Origin: VRUE01 sp963702705
Lineage (GTDB): Bacteria > Actinomycetota > Thermoleophilia > Solirubrobacterales > 70-9
Length of the DNA stretch: 64,000 nt
Assembly: GCA_963702705.1 (NCBI GenBank)
Contig: CAVPDR010000007.1
Coordinates: forward strand, 372,001 to 436,000
Reading direction: 5' to 3'
Shown: positions 53,910 to 63,356 of the stretch, in pieces
How positions within the stretch are numbered: position 1 is the first letter of the stretch
How the letters are laid out: every line of letters begins with the position of its first letter
Translations under genes and position numbers: made by a program
Notes under the pieces: generated by a model
Told to the model about the DNA's origin: nothing
Seen by the model: only the letters and a program-made list of their open reading frames with translations
The model's database searches: none

Positions 53910-54887
53910 TCACAGCGTCTCTTGTTCTGTTTCAAATTCAAATTCCTCCGTGCTCTCGAACCCTGATTTTGATTCGTTCATTTGGAGGAAGAATTCGCTT
54001 GACGCCACGCATTCATCCGATTCTTTTTTGTTCAGTTCGCAAATCTTCTTGAATTCCTGGTTGCCTTCGGCTTGGTGGAAGACCACTTTGCTTTTTTTGG
54101 ACGTTTGTTCAAACGATTCACCCGGAATCTGTCCGACGACGGTGCCCGTGACCGTTACGTTTACTTTTTCGGCGCCGCACGTCATTTCTATTTTGGCGAA
54201 TTCGGTACCGGAAACCGGCTTCATCAGCTCGCCGACGCCAGTTTCCGAGTTTTCGTCCAGCTCCACGAGTTCACCGGTGAGTTCTTTCGTCGAGAATTCA
54301 CCACCCGTGACTTTGCATTCCGTTGCGCCTTTTTTCCCGGAGCACCCTTTATAGGTGATTTTTGAGATTTTTATACCGTCTGCATATTTTTTCCCCAGAA
54401 CTTCCTTTTCCGTTGTTTCGCCTGAGCCTTCGCCTTTTTCACATTTGATCACGGTTTTGGTTGTCAGGTTTTCCAAGACCATTGCGCCGCTTTTTACTGT
54501 GAATTTGTCGTTGGCAACTGTGAACGCCACCGGGTCTGGTTCTTTTTTGACGATGATCGGCCTCTGCCCTAACGGGACCACCGCCGCGAATGCACCGTTT
54601 ACTGCTTTTTCAGTGCATTTGCTGTCTTTGTACTGACCTTTCTGCACGCCGATTGCTGTGACTTTCGCGCAATATAATTGCGAGCTCGCGGTCGGTACGA
54701 GCGGGCTTTCAACTAAGATGAATTCACCTTCGCTTATCTGCGAGCCACTACAGAACATCGCATAAAAGCCTGTTTTTGCTTCATCGGTTTCCATGCATAA
54801 GGTCCAGGCGGATGCGGACGACGCCGTGCCACCGGCGACCACCAACATCGCCATGAGCGCTAGTCCTATGATCGTGATGCGTTTCAT
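53910..54887 (-). CDS. Low-G+C secreted protein, unknown
   Basis: 325 aa. Signal peptide (MKRITIIGLALMAMLVVAGG, cleavage near SASA). Mature part is Lys/Glu/Thr-rich with repeated Cys strands (LYCAKVTAIG, VIKCEKGEGSG, ITYKGCSGKKGATECKVTGG, IEMTCGAEKVNVTVTG). The LTGELVELDENSETGVGELM segment gives it a repetitive beta look. G+C is far below its neighbours. Similar in style to 31860-32609. Function unknown; surface or wall location is inferred. Confidence 0.75.
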   Translation of the reverse strand: MKRITIIGLALMAMLVVAGGTASSASAWTLCMETDEAKTGFYAMFCSGSQISEGEFILVESPLVPTASSQLYCAKVTAIGVQKGQYKDSKCTEKAVNGAFAAVVPLGQRPIIVKKEPDPVAFTVANDKFTVKSGAMVLENLTTKTVIKCEKGEGSGETTEKEVLGKKYADGIKISKITYKGCSGKKGATECKVTGGEFSTKELTGELVELDENSETGVGELMKPVSGTEFAKIEMTCGAEKVNVTVTGTVVGQIPGESFEQTSKKSKVVFHQAEGNQEFKKICELNKKESDECVASSEFFLQMNESKSGFESTEEFEFETEQETL

Positions 54888-55382
54888 TGATTGTCTCCCT
54901 CTGTGGTGTTGTCGGCTTCTCGACGGACACTCAGTCGGAGAGAGACCGCCGCGAGCCGCATGTGTATTAAGAAATGACCGAGCTCAGCCTCCTGCTGTCA
55001 AGGTCGGCAGCGACCTGCCAAGGCACGCCGGCGCCGCAGGAACAAGCTGGAGGTTGAGGCGACGAGGGGCCGGCAGGGCCGTAAGGTCTCGTCGCCGTTC
55101 TCACGAGGGATCGGCGCTTCCTGATAACCCAGACACGCCTCCCGCGCTACTGGCCATCTGGCCAGTATGGCGCTATAGACAAGAAAATTCAAGTAATCAG
55201 GAGGCCCAGCCAGTGTGCGGGACTACGCGCCGATCAGCTCGGACATGCTCGAGCGGCCGCCGAGTGCATGTTTGACGCTGGCCATCGTTCTTCAAGTCTA
55301 GGGTCTCGGAAGGGCGCTCACAGAGTGTGACGACGCGCTGCGTTGACGGCCCCGACTATTTGGCTTGGTACGTTGCCAGCCG
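54888..55382. other. Intergenic stretch with palindrome and small relics
   Basis: About 495 bases without a convincing gene. It contains a perfect palindrome at 55149-55166, a TTGACA-like hexamer on the minus strand near 54996-55001, and at about 55225-55245 a short piece resembling the 3' end of the glyoxalase gene (encoding SELIGA then stop). A 20-codon frame at 55222-55284 on the minus strand is possible but unsupported. Confidence 0.4.
55149..55166. promoter_or_regulatory. Palindromic site
   Basis: ACTGGCCA-TC-TGGCCAGT, an 18-base perfect palindrome followed by TATGGCGCTATAGAC, in which TATGGC or TATAGA could be a -10 box. Operator-like; target gene unclear. Confidence 0.4.
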
Positions 55383-55775
55383 ATGGACCCACTGCTGCGG
55401 GAGTTGCGGGCAAATGTCGAAGCGAGCGATTTTGCTGCCGTGACGCTTTATGCGATGGTCGACGGCCATCTGGTTGTCGGCGAATTCTGTTCGGCACGCC
55501 GATTCACTGAGGACTTCAAGGAGATCACGCAAACGCGGATCGTCGAAGCAGAGATGGATGTGGGACCGCCTGGCGAGACTGCCGATCGGCTTCGCTCGCT
55601 TCTCTTCGCCGGTCCGGATACGGAGCCAGACGACCGCTACATCACCTTGCGCTTCGCCTCGGTCGTCTCCCTGGGCGATCAGGTGGTCGAACTGCCAAGT
55701 GTCCGCCTGGACACCGAGTCGATCAGCGCCTGGTGGCTGGGCCCCTGGTCGCTTCCTTCGGACGATCCGAAGTAG
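55383..55775 (+). CDS. Hypothetical protein
   Basis: 130 aa from ATG 55383 (MDPLLRELRANVEASDFAAV). Mixed alpha/beta with no membrane segment: VTLYAMVDGHLVVGEFCSAR, DVGPPGETADRLRSLLFAGP, RYITLRFASVVSLGDQVVEL. Resembles small ligand-binding or immunity-like proteins only in general shape; no family recognised. Separated from the glyoxalase gene by about 20 bases in convergent orientation. Confidence 0.6.
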   Translation: MDPLLRELRANVEASDFAAVTLYAMVDGHLVVGEFCSARRFTEDFKEITQTRIVEAEMDVGPPGETADRLRSLLFAGPDTEPDDRYITLRFASVVSLGDQVVELPSVRLDTESISAWWLGPWSLPSDDPK

Positions 55776-55794
55776 TGCACGGATCCCGCCCGAA

Positions 55795-56172
55795 CTACGC
55801 GCCGATTAGCTCGATCCGATAGCCGTCGGGGTCCCGCAGGAAGCAAATGAAGTGGCCCTCGGTGCGGCCGCCGGGGCGGTAGGGCGGCTTTTCCGGCTCG
55901 ATGCCGTCGGCGGCCAGGCGCTCGAGGGTGGCGTCGAGGTCGTCGACCATGAGCGCGATGTGGTTGTAGCCGGTGCCGTGCTCGTACTCGGTGACGCCGT
56001 GGTTGTAGGTCAGCTCGAGGATTGGGTTCTCGCCCGGGAGATTCATGAAGACGTTGATCGCCTCGTCGCCGATCGGCATCCGGCCCGACTCTTCGAAGCC
56101 GATCTTTTCGTAGAAGGCGACCGAGCGGTCGATGTCGCCGATCCGGTAGCAGGTGTGCAAGAAGGTCGTCAT
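55795..56172 (-). CDS. Lactoylglutathione lyase (glyoxalase I)-type protein
   Basis: 125 aa. Metal ligands expected for glyoxalase I are all present: His in FLHTCYRI, Glu in PILELTYN, His in GYNHIALMV and Glu in YRIELIGA. Detoxifies methylglyoxal adducts; the thiol cofactor in actinobacteria is probably not glutathione. Confidence 0.88.
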   Translation of the reverse strand: MTTFLHTCYRIGDIDRSVAFYEKIGFEESGRMPIGDEAINVFMNLPGENPILELTYNHGVTEYEHGTGYNHIALMVDDLDATLERLAADGIEPEKPPYRPGGRTEGHFICFLRDPDGYRIELIGA

Positions 56173-56213
56173 CGCTGAGCAAGGCTACCGGCCTCCCTAC
56201 AATTTGCAGCCGA

Positions 56214-58355
56214 ATGGCACGCCGGACGCGCCAGCGGAGACGCCGGGCGCATACCTCGAAGTGGAAGAAGGTCACGGTCCCCCTTGGGATCCTGCTCGGC
56301 ATGGGCCTGATCGCCGCCACCGTGGCCGGCAGCTGGGCCGTCCACGTCTACGAGTCGGCGCCGCCGCTCTCCAGCCTCAAGCCGGTTGAGAAGGGCCGCT
56401 CCTCGGCGATCTACGCCGCCGACGGCAGCCTGATCGGCTTCATCCACGCCGAAAATATCCGCCAGCCGGTCTCTTCGCAGGCGCTGCCGCAGACGCTGCG
56501 CGACGCCACGGTCGCGATCGAGGACAAGAACTTCTTCAACCATGGCGCGCTCGACCCGACCGGGATCCTCCGCGCCGCCTGGAAGGACGCGCTCGCCGGC
56601 GGCAAGCCGGTCCAGGGAGCATCGACGATCACCCAGCAGCTGGTCCGCAACCTCTACATCCAGGACCCCGAAGAGACGCTGGAACGAAAGCTGATCGAAG
56701 CGCACCTCGCCTACGAGGAGGAGGAAGCCCACTCGAAGGAATGGATCCTGACCGAATACCTGAATACGGCCCCCTACGGGACCGTCGAAGGTGAGACCGC
56801 GGTCGGCGCCGAGGCGGCGGCGCAGACCTACTTCGGCAAGCCCGCCAAAGAACTCGATCTGACCGAGTCGGCGCTGATCGCCGGCCTGCCCCAGGCGCCC
56901 TCGGAATACAACCCCTTCCTCGACCCCCACGCGGCACTGCAGCGCCGCGACGAGGTGCTGGCGGCGATGCACGAGCAGGGCTACATCACGGGCGACGAAT
57001 ACCGCGAAGCGATCCACAGCGGCCTCGGGCTCAGCCCCGGCCACAAGTACCGGATCATCCGCGACCCCTTCCTCTTCGACCTGGTCCAGCAGGAGCTGAT
57101 CGACAAGTACGGGATCAACACCGTGCGCACCGGTGGCCTCAAGGCCTATACGACGATCGACCCGGAACTGCAGGAGCGGGCGCAGGAAGCGGTCGACTCG
57201 TGCAGCGTCTGCTACCCCGAAGGCGGTCCCGCCGCCGGCCTCGCCTCGGTCGATCCCTCCAACGGGGAGATCGTCGCCCTCGCCTCGACCGAAGGCTACG
57301 AAAGCGAAAGCGAATTCAACTATGCCTGGCAGGCCCACCGCCAGCCCGGCTCCTCGTTCAAGACCTACGTGTTGACGACGGCGATCAAGCAGGGCATCGA
57401 CCCCGCCTCGACCTACTACAGCGGCACCTCGCCGATGACGCTCGACCTTCCCGGCGGCGGCACCTGGACCGTCAACAACGCCGAGCCCGGCGGCGGCACG
57501 ATGTCGCTCGAATCGGCCACCTGGGACTCGGTCAACGTCATCTTCGCCCAGCTCGACCTCGACGTCGGCCCCGAAAACGTGACCCAGACAGCGCACGAAA
57601 TGGGCATCGAAGCGGACCTCGAATCGGTCCCGGCCGAGGCGATCGGCGGTCTGCGCGAAGGGGTCACGCCGCTCGAACAGGCCGACGGCTACGCGACCCT
57701 CGCCAGCGGCGGCGTCCACCATGACCCGACCGCGATCAGCCGGGTCGAATTCCCCGGCGGCAAGGTCGACGAAACCGATACCGACGAAGGCGAACGGGTG
57801 CTGACCGAGGGCCAGGCCTACGATGTAACTCGGATCCTGGAGGGCGTGATCACGCAGGGCACCGGCGCCGGCTACACCTACATGGGCTGCGGCGCCGAGG
57901 CCGGCAAGACCGGTACCTCCGAGGACCTCTCCGACGCCTGGTTCGTCGGCTACACGCCGCTCTACTCGACCGCGGTCTGGGTCGGTCACCCGCAGTCGCG
58001 CGAAGCGACCGGCTTCGGCGGGCCCACCGCCGGTCCGATCTGGCGCTCCTTCATGGAATCGGCGGTGGCCGGCAACTGCCCCGAATTCGCCGAACCGTCG
58101 AGCCTGCCGGAACTTTCGGGGCTTGACAGCGGGCACGCCTCGGGCTCTTCTTCGTCGAGCGAATACGAAGGCGAATACGAATACGAAGAAGAAGAACCGG
58201 CGGAAAAGGAAGGGCGGTCGAAACAGGGGCAGGGCGAAGGTAAAGAAGCGGCGCCCGAAGCCGAACCCGCTCCCGAAGCGACGCCTGAACCCGCGCCGGC
58301 GCCGGCACCTTCGACGCCGCCCGCCGTCGGCGGCGGCATCTCCAGCCCCCACTGA
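56214..58355 (+). CDS. Class A penicillin-binding protein (transglycosylase/transpeptidase)
   Basis: 713 aa. One N-terminal membrane anchor (VTVPLGILLGMGLIAATVAG). GT51 domain: ATVAIEDKNFFNHGALDPTG and GASTITQQLVRNLY. Transpeptidase: SxxK in PGSSFKTYV, SxN in WDSVNVIF, KTGT in AGKTGTSED. An acidic C-terminal tail (EYEGEYEYEEEE) leads to a Pro/Ala/Glu-rich end. Polymerises and cross-links peptidoglycan. From mid-gene Glu codons are mostly GAA. Confidence 0.95.
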   Translation: MARRTRQRRRRAHTSKWKKVTVPLGILLGMGLIAATVAGSWAVHVYESAPPLSSLKPVEKGRSSAIYAADGSLIGFIHAENIRQPVSSQALPQTLRDATVAIEDKNFFNHGALDPTGILRAAWKDALAGGKPVQGASTITQQLVRNLYIQDPEETLERKLIEAHLAYEEEEAHSKEWILTEYLNTAPYGTVEGETAVGAEAAAQTYFGKPAKELDLTESALIAGLPQAPSEYNPFLDPHAALQRRDEVLAAMHEQGYITGDEYREAIHSGLGLSPGHKYRIIRDPFLFDLVQQELIDKYGINTVRTGGLKAYTTIDPELQERAQEAVDSCSVCYPEGGPAAGLASVDPSNGEIVALASTEGYESESEFNYAWQAHRQPGSSFKTYVLTTAIKQGIDPASTYYSGTSPMTLDLPGGGTWTVNNAEPGGGTMSLESATWDSVNVIFAQLDLDVGPENVTQTAHEMGIEADLESVPAEAIGGLREGVTPLEQADGYATLASGGVHHDPTAISRVEFPGGKVDETDTDEGERVLTEGQAYDVTRILEGVITQGTGAGYTYMGCGAEAGKTGTSEDLSDAWFVGYTPLYSTAVWVGHPQSREATGFGGPTAGPIWRSFMESAVAGNCPEFAEPSSLPELSGLDSGHASGSSSSSEYEGEYEYEEEEPAEKEGRSKQGQGEGKEAAPEAEPAPEATPEPAPAPAPSTPPAVGGGISSPH

Positions 58356-58364
58356 GCCGAAGGC

Positions 58365-59513
58365 ATGCCGCGGCGCCGATTCCCGCTTGAACTGAGCGGC
58401 GAGCCGCCGCCGAACTGGCTCGGCCTGCTCGCGACGGTGGGGATCGTCGCCGTGGGAACGGCGATCGTCTACCCGCTGAAGTCGGTCGCGCCGGTGGTCT
58501 CGCTCGGGGTCGTCTACCTGCCGGGCATCCTGCTGATCTCGATCGTCTGGGGCCTGCGGTTGGGCCTGCTCGCCTCGCTGGCCAGCGCGCTCGCCTTCAA
58601 CTTCTTCCAGATCCCGCCGCTGCACCGCTTCGCGATCGCCGACGAAGAGAACTGGGTCGCGCTGGCGACCTTCGTCATCGTCGCCGCGGTCAGCAGCAGC
58701 GTCGCCGGGCTGGCGCGAGCGCAGGCACTCGAGGCGGAGCGCCGGCGCGAGCAGGCCGACCGGGCGCTGGAGGAGCTGGCGAGGCTGTCGGAGGAGCGCG
58801 ACCGGATGCAGGCGGAGATGGTCGAGGCGGAGGCGCTGCGGCGCAGCGACGAGCTGAAGACCGCGCTGCTGCGCTCGATCTCGCATGACCTGCGCACACC
58901 GCTGACCTCGATGATCGCCAGCGGCGCGGCGCTGGGCTCGGCCTCGCCGACGGCCGAGGAGCGAGCGGAGCTGAGCGAGGCCGTGGTCGCCGAGGGCGAG
59001 CGGCTCTCGCGCCTGGTCGAGAACCTGATCGACATGTCGCGCCTGGAAGCGGGCAAGGCCGAGCCGCACCGCGAGGCGATCGATCTCGCCGAGGTGCTCG
59101 ACGCCGCCCGCGAGGCGACGAGCGAGCCGGACCTGGTGCGGCTGGCGGTCGAGCGCGAGCTGCCGATCGTCGAGGCCGACGCCGCCCAGCTCGAGCGCGC
59201 CCTCGCCAACCTGATCGAGAACGCGATCCGCCACGGCGGCGGCCGGCCGGTGCTGGTCAAGTCGAGGCTGATCGGTGACAAAATCACGCTGCGCGTGGTC
59301 GACCAGGGTCCGGGCATCCCCGAAAGCGAGTGGCAGCGGATCTTCGAGCCGTTCCACCGCGGCGCGGCCGACGGTGCCCAGGGCGGGACCGGGCTGGGAC
59401 TGGCGATCGCCAAGGGCTTCGTCGAGGCCAACGGCGGCGAGATCGCGGTCGAGTCGCTGCCTGGTCAGGGCAGCAGCTTCGTCGTCTCGATGCCCTGCCG
59501 GGACCGGGCTTGA
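58365..59513 (+). CDS. kdpD: KdpD-like sensor histidine kinase (short form)
   Basis: 382 aa. Four membrane helices of the KdpD type (about 20-110, with LASALAFNFFQIPPLHRFAI), a coiled coil, HisKA with LLRSISHDLRTPLTSM, and HATPase (LANLIENAIRHGG, VVDQGPGIPESE, GGTGLGLAIAKGFVEANGG). The large cytoplasmic KdpD and Usp domains that normally precede the helices are absent. Overlaps kdpE as TTGA. Confidence 0.88.
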   Translation: MPRRRFPLELSGEPPPNWLGLLATVGIVAVGTAIVYPLKSVAPVVSLGVVYLPGILLISIVWGLRLGLLASLASALAFNFFQIPPLHRFAIADEENWVALATFVIVAAVSSSVAGLARAQALEAERRREQADRALEELARLSEERDRMQAEMVEAEALRRSDELKTALLRSISHDLRTPLTSMIASGAALGSASPTAEERAELSEAVVAEGERLSRLVENLIDMSRLEAGKAEPHREAIDLAEVLDAAREATSEPDLVRLAVERELPIVEADAAQLERALANLIENAIRHGGGRPVLVKSRLIGDKITLRVVDQGPGIPESEWQRIFEPFHRGAADGAQGGTGLGLAIAKGFVEANGGEIAVESLPGQGSSFVVSMPCRDRA

Positions 59514-60190
59514 GCGCGGCGGCGCGGGTGCTCGTCTGCGACGACGAGGCCCAGATCCTGCGGGCGCTGAAGGTGATCCTCCGCGACGCCGGCTACGAGG
59601 CGGTGCCTGCCACCAGCGGCGAAGAGGCACTCGACCTCGCCGCGGTGAAGCCGCCGGCGGCGGCAATCGTCGACCTGATGCTGCCCGACATCGATGGGGT
59701 CGAGGTGACCGAACGGCTACGCGAGTGGAGCGAGATGCCGATCATCGTGCTCTCCGCCGTGGGGGAGGAGGAGGCGAAGGTGCGGGCGCTGGCCGCCGGC
59801 GCCGACGACTACGTGACCAAGCCCTTCGGCCCGCCGGAGCTGGTGGCGCGGCTGGAGGCGGTGCTGCGGCGGGCGCGGCCGGAGGCCTCGGAGCCGACGA
59901 TCGTTGCCGACGGCCTCGAGATCGACCTCGCGGCGCGGGCGGTGCGCCGCGACGGCGAGCCGGTCCACCTGACCCCGACCGAGTTCGAGCTGCTGCGGGC
60001 GCTGGCCCAGAACCGCGGTCGGTTGATGACCCACCGCACCCTGCTGGTCGAGGTCTGGGGGATCGAGTACGCCGACGACATGCAGGTCCTGCGCGCCCAC
60101 GTCGCCAATCTGCGCCGCAAGATCGAGCCCGCCGACGGCCCCCGCTACATCCGCACCGACCCCGGCGTCGGCTACAGATTCGCCGCCTGA
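59510..60190 (+). CDS. kdpE: Response regulator KdpE
   Basis: 226 aa from TTG 59510. Receiver domain with VLVCDDEAQILRAL, phospho-Asp in AAIVDLMLPDIDG, and Lys in DDYVTKPF; OmpR-type winged helix (LTPTEFELLRALAQNRGRLM, LRAHVANLRRKIEPADG, YIRTDPGVGYRF). Activates kdp genes on potassium limitation. Confidence 0.92.
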   Translation: MSAAARVLVCDDEAQILRALKVILRDAGYEAVPATSGEEALDLAAVKPPAAAIVDLMLPDIDGVEVTERLREWSEMPIIVLSAVGEEEAKVRALAAGADDYVTKPFGPPELVARLEAVLRRARPEASEPTIVADGLEIDLAARAVRRDGEPVHLTPTEFELLRALAQNRGRLMTHRTLLVEVWGIEYADDMQVLRAHVANLRRKIEPADGPRYIRTDPGVGYRFAA

Positions 60191-60285
60191 GCTGGCGATG
60201 GCGACGATGTCTTCATGACTCCACACCAACGGCATCCGCCGAGGGGTTGGAACTGGCGACGACGACGCGCTCCGAGTCTCGCTTG

Positions 60286-60552
60286 TCACTCGGCAGTCGA
60301 CAAGACCTCGGCGCGAAGGCAGTCGTCCGTCGGTATCGCAGCGTTGTCATTGAAGTAGCGATACAGGTGGGCACGCTCAACAAACAGTACGTCCAAGTCC
60401 ATCATTAGCCGCATTAGGTTTAGGTCGAGCTGAGCCTTCTCTACTTCGCGCCCCCGTTTGTATTGGAGGCCCGAATAGACGAGTGCGCCGCCAATGCCAA
60501 CAACTCCAAGCGCAGCCGAGATTGCCTGAACAGCGTCTGTCCACCCTGCCAT
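60286..60552 (-). CDS. Small membrane protein, probably truncated
   Basis: 88 aa. N-terminal membrane helix (AISAALGVVGIGGALVYSGL) then KRGREVEKAQLDLNLMRLMM and VERAHLYRYFNDN, like N-terminal halves of actinobacterial membrane proteins of the DUF6082 kind, which are longer. Ends soon after DDCLRAEVLSTAE, so it may be a truncated relic. G+C is lower than the kdp genes around it. Confidence 0.45.
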   Translation of the reverse strand: MAGWTDAVQAISAALGVVGIGGALVYSGLQYKRGREVEKAQLDLNLMRLMMDLDVLFVERAHLYRYFNDNAAIPTDDCLRAEVLSTAE

Positions 60553-60702
60553 TCGCCGAGCATTACATATTGGATTGCTTTTCCTTGGCGCCCCGGGTGC
60601 TTAGAGCGCTCCGTTTGTGTCCGGCTATCTTCACAAAACCTGTATGCGGGCGGCCGGAAGTTCATGCGGCCTTGATGGGGTTGGGCGCACTATCGGTGGG
60701 TC

Positions 60703-60828
60703 TTGTTCGGCCTCGCCGACATCTTTCCCGGGGGTGGTAGCCCGCTCGCCGACGTCTTCGCGATAGCGATCGCGGTCGGTCTCTTCGCCCTCCTCTACTG
60801 GGCGATCGACCTGATCGATCGGATATGA
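60703..60828 (+). CDS. Small membrane protein upstream of kdpF
   Basis: 41 aa from TTG 60703 (FGLADIFPGGGSPLADVFAI), one membrane helix AIAVGLFALLYWAIDLI and a short end DRI. Its TGA overlaps the kdpF ATG as ATGA, which supports a real, translationally coupled gene. No known Kdp subunit has this sequence. Confidence 0.5.
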   Translation: MFGLADIFPGGGSPLADVFAIAIAVGLFALLYWAIDLIDRI

Positions 60829-60938
60829 GCGTGCTGCCGCTCGCCTCGTTCTCCGGCGCCGACCTCTTCGGCCTGATCGTCTCGGCACTGGTCTGCGTCT
60901 ACCTCATCTACGCGCTGCTGCGCGGGGAGAACCTCTGA
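60825..60938 (+). CDS. kdpF: Potassium-transporting ATPase subunit KdpF
   Basis: 37 aa. One helix LFGLIVSALVCVYLIYALLR followed by GENL, the classic KdpF pattern of a single transmembrane helix ending in LLRPE-like residues. Stabilises the KdpFABC complex. Three bases before kdpA. Confidence 0.85.
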   Translation: MSVLPLASFSGADLFGLIVSALVCVYLIYALLRGENL

Positions 60939-60941
60939 TTG

Positions 60942-62700
60942 ATGGCGCAGGGCTGGCTGCAGATCGCGATCTTCGTCGCCGTCCTCGTCGCGCTGGTGAA
61001 GCCGGTCGGCATCTACATGGCGCGGGTCTTCACCAACCAGCGCGTCTTCCTGTCGCCCCTCGTCGGGCCGATCGAGCGCCTCACCTACAGGGCGATGCGC
61101 GTGCGGCCCGACGAGGGGCAGGACTGGAAGGCCTACGCGCGCAGCCTGATCGTCTTCTCGCTGCTCTTCTGGATCGCGCTCTACCTGATCCTGCGCACCC
61201 AGGGCGTCCAGCCGTTCAACCCGCAGGGCTTCCACTCGGCCCCCTGGGACCTCAACTTCAACACCGCCTCCTCCTTCGTCACCAACACCAACTGGCAGTA
61301 CTACGGCGGCGAGACGACGCTCACCTACTTCGCCCAGATGGCCGGGCTGGCGGTGCAGAACTTCGTCTCGGCCGCGGTCGGGATCGCCGTCGTCGTCGCC
61401 TTGATCCGCGGGATCGTCGCCCGCAGCGGCCGGGAGATCGGCAACTTCTGGCAGGACCTGATCCGGGTCCTGCTCTACGTCCTGCTGCCGGTCTCGATCG
61501 TCGGCGCGCTCTTCCTCGTCTCCCAGGGCGTGATCCAGAACCTCAGCCACTACGAGCTGATCCACACCCTGGCCGGTGGTGCCCAGAACCTGCCCAGTGG
61601 TCCGGTCGCTTCGCAGGAGGCGATCAAGGAGCTGGGCACCAACGGCGGCGGCTTCTTCAACGTCAACTCGGCGATGCCGTTCGAGAACCCGAGCGGTCTG
61701 ACCAACTTCTTCGAGCTGCTGCTGATCCTCGTCATCCCGGCCGCCCTCACCTACACCTACGGCCGCATGGTCGGCAGCCAGCGCCAGGGCTGGGCGATCT
61801 TCGCGGCGATGTTCGTCCTCTTCGTCGCCGGCGTTGCCGTCGTCTACCTGGCCGAGCAGCACGGCACGCCCGCCCAGCACGCGGCGGGACTGCACACCCA
61901 CGCCTTCGACGGTTCGAGCGGCGGCAACATGGAGGGCAAGGAGCAGCGCTTCGGCATCGCCAACTCGGCGCCTCTGGACGGCCGTTACGACGGTCACCTC
62001 CTGCGGTGCGGTCAACGCCGCCTTCGAGTCGCTGAGCGGGCTCGGCGGCGCCGTGCCGTTCGTCAACCTCGGCTTCAGCGAGGTGGTCTTCGGCGGGGTC
62101 GGCGCCGGCCTCTACTCGATGCTGCTCTACGTCCTGCTCGCGGTCTTCATCGGCGGCCTGATGGTCGGCCGCACGCCCGAGTACCTGGGCAAGAAGATCG
62201 GGGCGCGAGAGATCAAGCTGGTCTCGCTCGGCGTGCTCTTCACGCCGCTGGTCGTCCTGCTCTCGGCCAGTGTCGCCTCGGCGACGACGCTGGGCAAGCG
62301 CTCGCTCTTCGCCGGGGTCAACCCGCAGGGCTTCTCCGAGACCCTCTACGCCTACCTCTCGCAGGCCAACAACAACGGCTCGGCCTTCGCCGGCTACACC
62401 GGCTTCGTCCAGCCCCACGCTCCCGGCAACGCCGGCTCCTACGGGATCAGCTTCGCCGACCTGCTCGGCGGCGTCGTGATGGTCGGCGCCCGCTTCGCGC
62501 CGATCCTCTTCGTCCTCGCCGTCGCCGGCGCGCTGGCCGGCAAGAAGGTCTCACCGGCCGGGCTGGGGACGATGCGCACCGACAACCCGACCTTCGTCTT
62601 CCTCCTGGTCGGCGTCGTGATCCTGGTCGGCGCCCTCACCTTCTTCCCCGCCATCCTGCTCGGACCCGTCGTCCAGAGCCTGACCACGAGGTTGTTCTGG
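60942..62700 (+). CDS. kdpA: Potassium-transporting ATPase subunit KdpA (apparent frameshift)
   Basis: Channel-like K-binding subunit. The first frame shows selectivity-filter-type loops TASSFVTNTNWQYYGGE and ELGTNGGGFFNVNSAMPFEN, and runs to QRFGIANSA at about 61971. The next frame continues LWTAVTTVTSCGAVNAAFES to GPVVQSLTTRLF. Deleting one C near 61973 restores LWTA. At the end, one G too many before the kdpC ATG hides a TGA overlapping ATG. Confidence 0.88.
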
Positions 62701-63356
62701 ATGCGAGCGCGACCTGCTCACCTCGCTGATCGGCGTCATCGTCCTGACCGTCGTCCTCGGCCTGCGTCTACCCGCTGGCGATCACCGGCATCTCCCAGGT
62801 CGTCTTCCCGGGCAAGGCCAACGGCTCCAAGGTGAGCGTCGACGGCAGGGTCGTCGGCTCGAGCCTGATCGGCCAGTCCTTCTCCAAGCCGGTGATCGGC
62901 AAGAGCGGCAAGCCCGAGCTCGACGAAGAAGGCGAAGAAGTGCTTGCGCCCGACCCCGCCTACTTCCAGCCGCGGCCCTCGGCAACCGGCTACGCGCCCG
63001 ACGTCACCTACTTCTCCAACCTCGGCCCCAACAGCGTCGAAGCGCGCGAAGCGGTGCGCGAATACCTCGCCGCCTACGTTGCGCTGGAGAAGCCCTACGA
63101 CCGCGGCCTGACCAAGGACGGGGTGCCGGTCGACGCGGTGACCGAATCGGCCTCCGGCGTCGACCCCCACATCTCCCAGGCCAACGCCTGGATCCAGGCG
63201 CACCGCATCGCCGCGGTTCGCAGGCTGCCGCTGGCCAAGGTCGACGACCTGATCTCCGCCCACACCGACGGCCGCTTCCTCGGCCTGCTCGGCGAGCCCG
63301 GCGTCAACGTGCTCGAGCTCAACATCGCCCTCGACAAGGAAGCACCGCTCAAATGA
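62701..63356 (+). CDS. kdpC: Potassium-transporting ATPase subunit KdpC (apparent frameshifts)
   Basis: Restored N-terminus reads MRRDLLTSLIGVIVLTVVLG then VYPLAITGISQVVFP; this needs removal of one base near 62707 and one near 62766. From 62832 the frame is intact: GSSLIGQSF, AYFQPRPSATGY, SNLGPNS, VTESASGVDPHIS. Usual full length of about 215. An acidic insert DEEGEEVLAPDPAYF is present. Lies before kdpB, not after it. Confidence 0.88.

Noticed and set aside
55222..55284. 20-codon minus-strand frame starting ATG and ending SELIGA
   Set aside because: Too short and explained as a relic of the glyoxalase 3' end; no ribosome site of quality.
56169..59666. Open frame of more than 1100 codons on the minus strand opposite the PBP and kdpD genes
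   Set aside because: It is a shadow of high-G+C coding on the other strand: Arg/Gly/Val/Asp-rich, no motifs, and it spans two well-supported genes.
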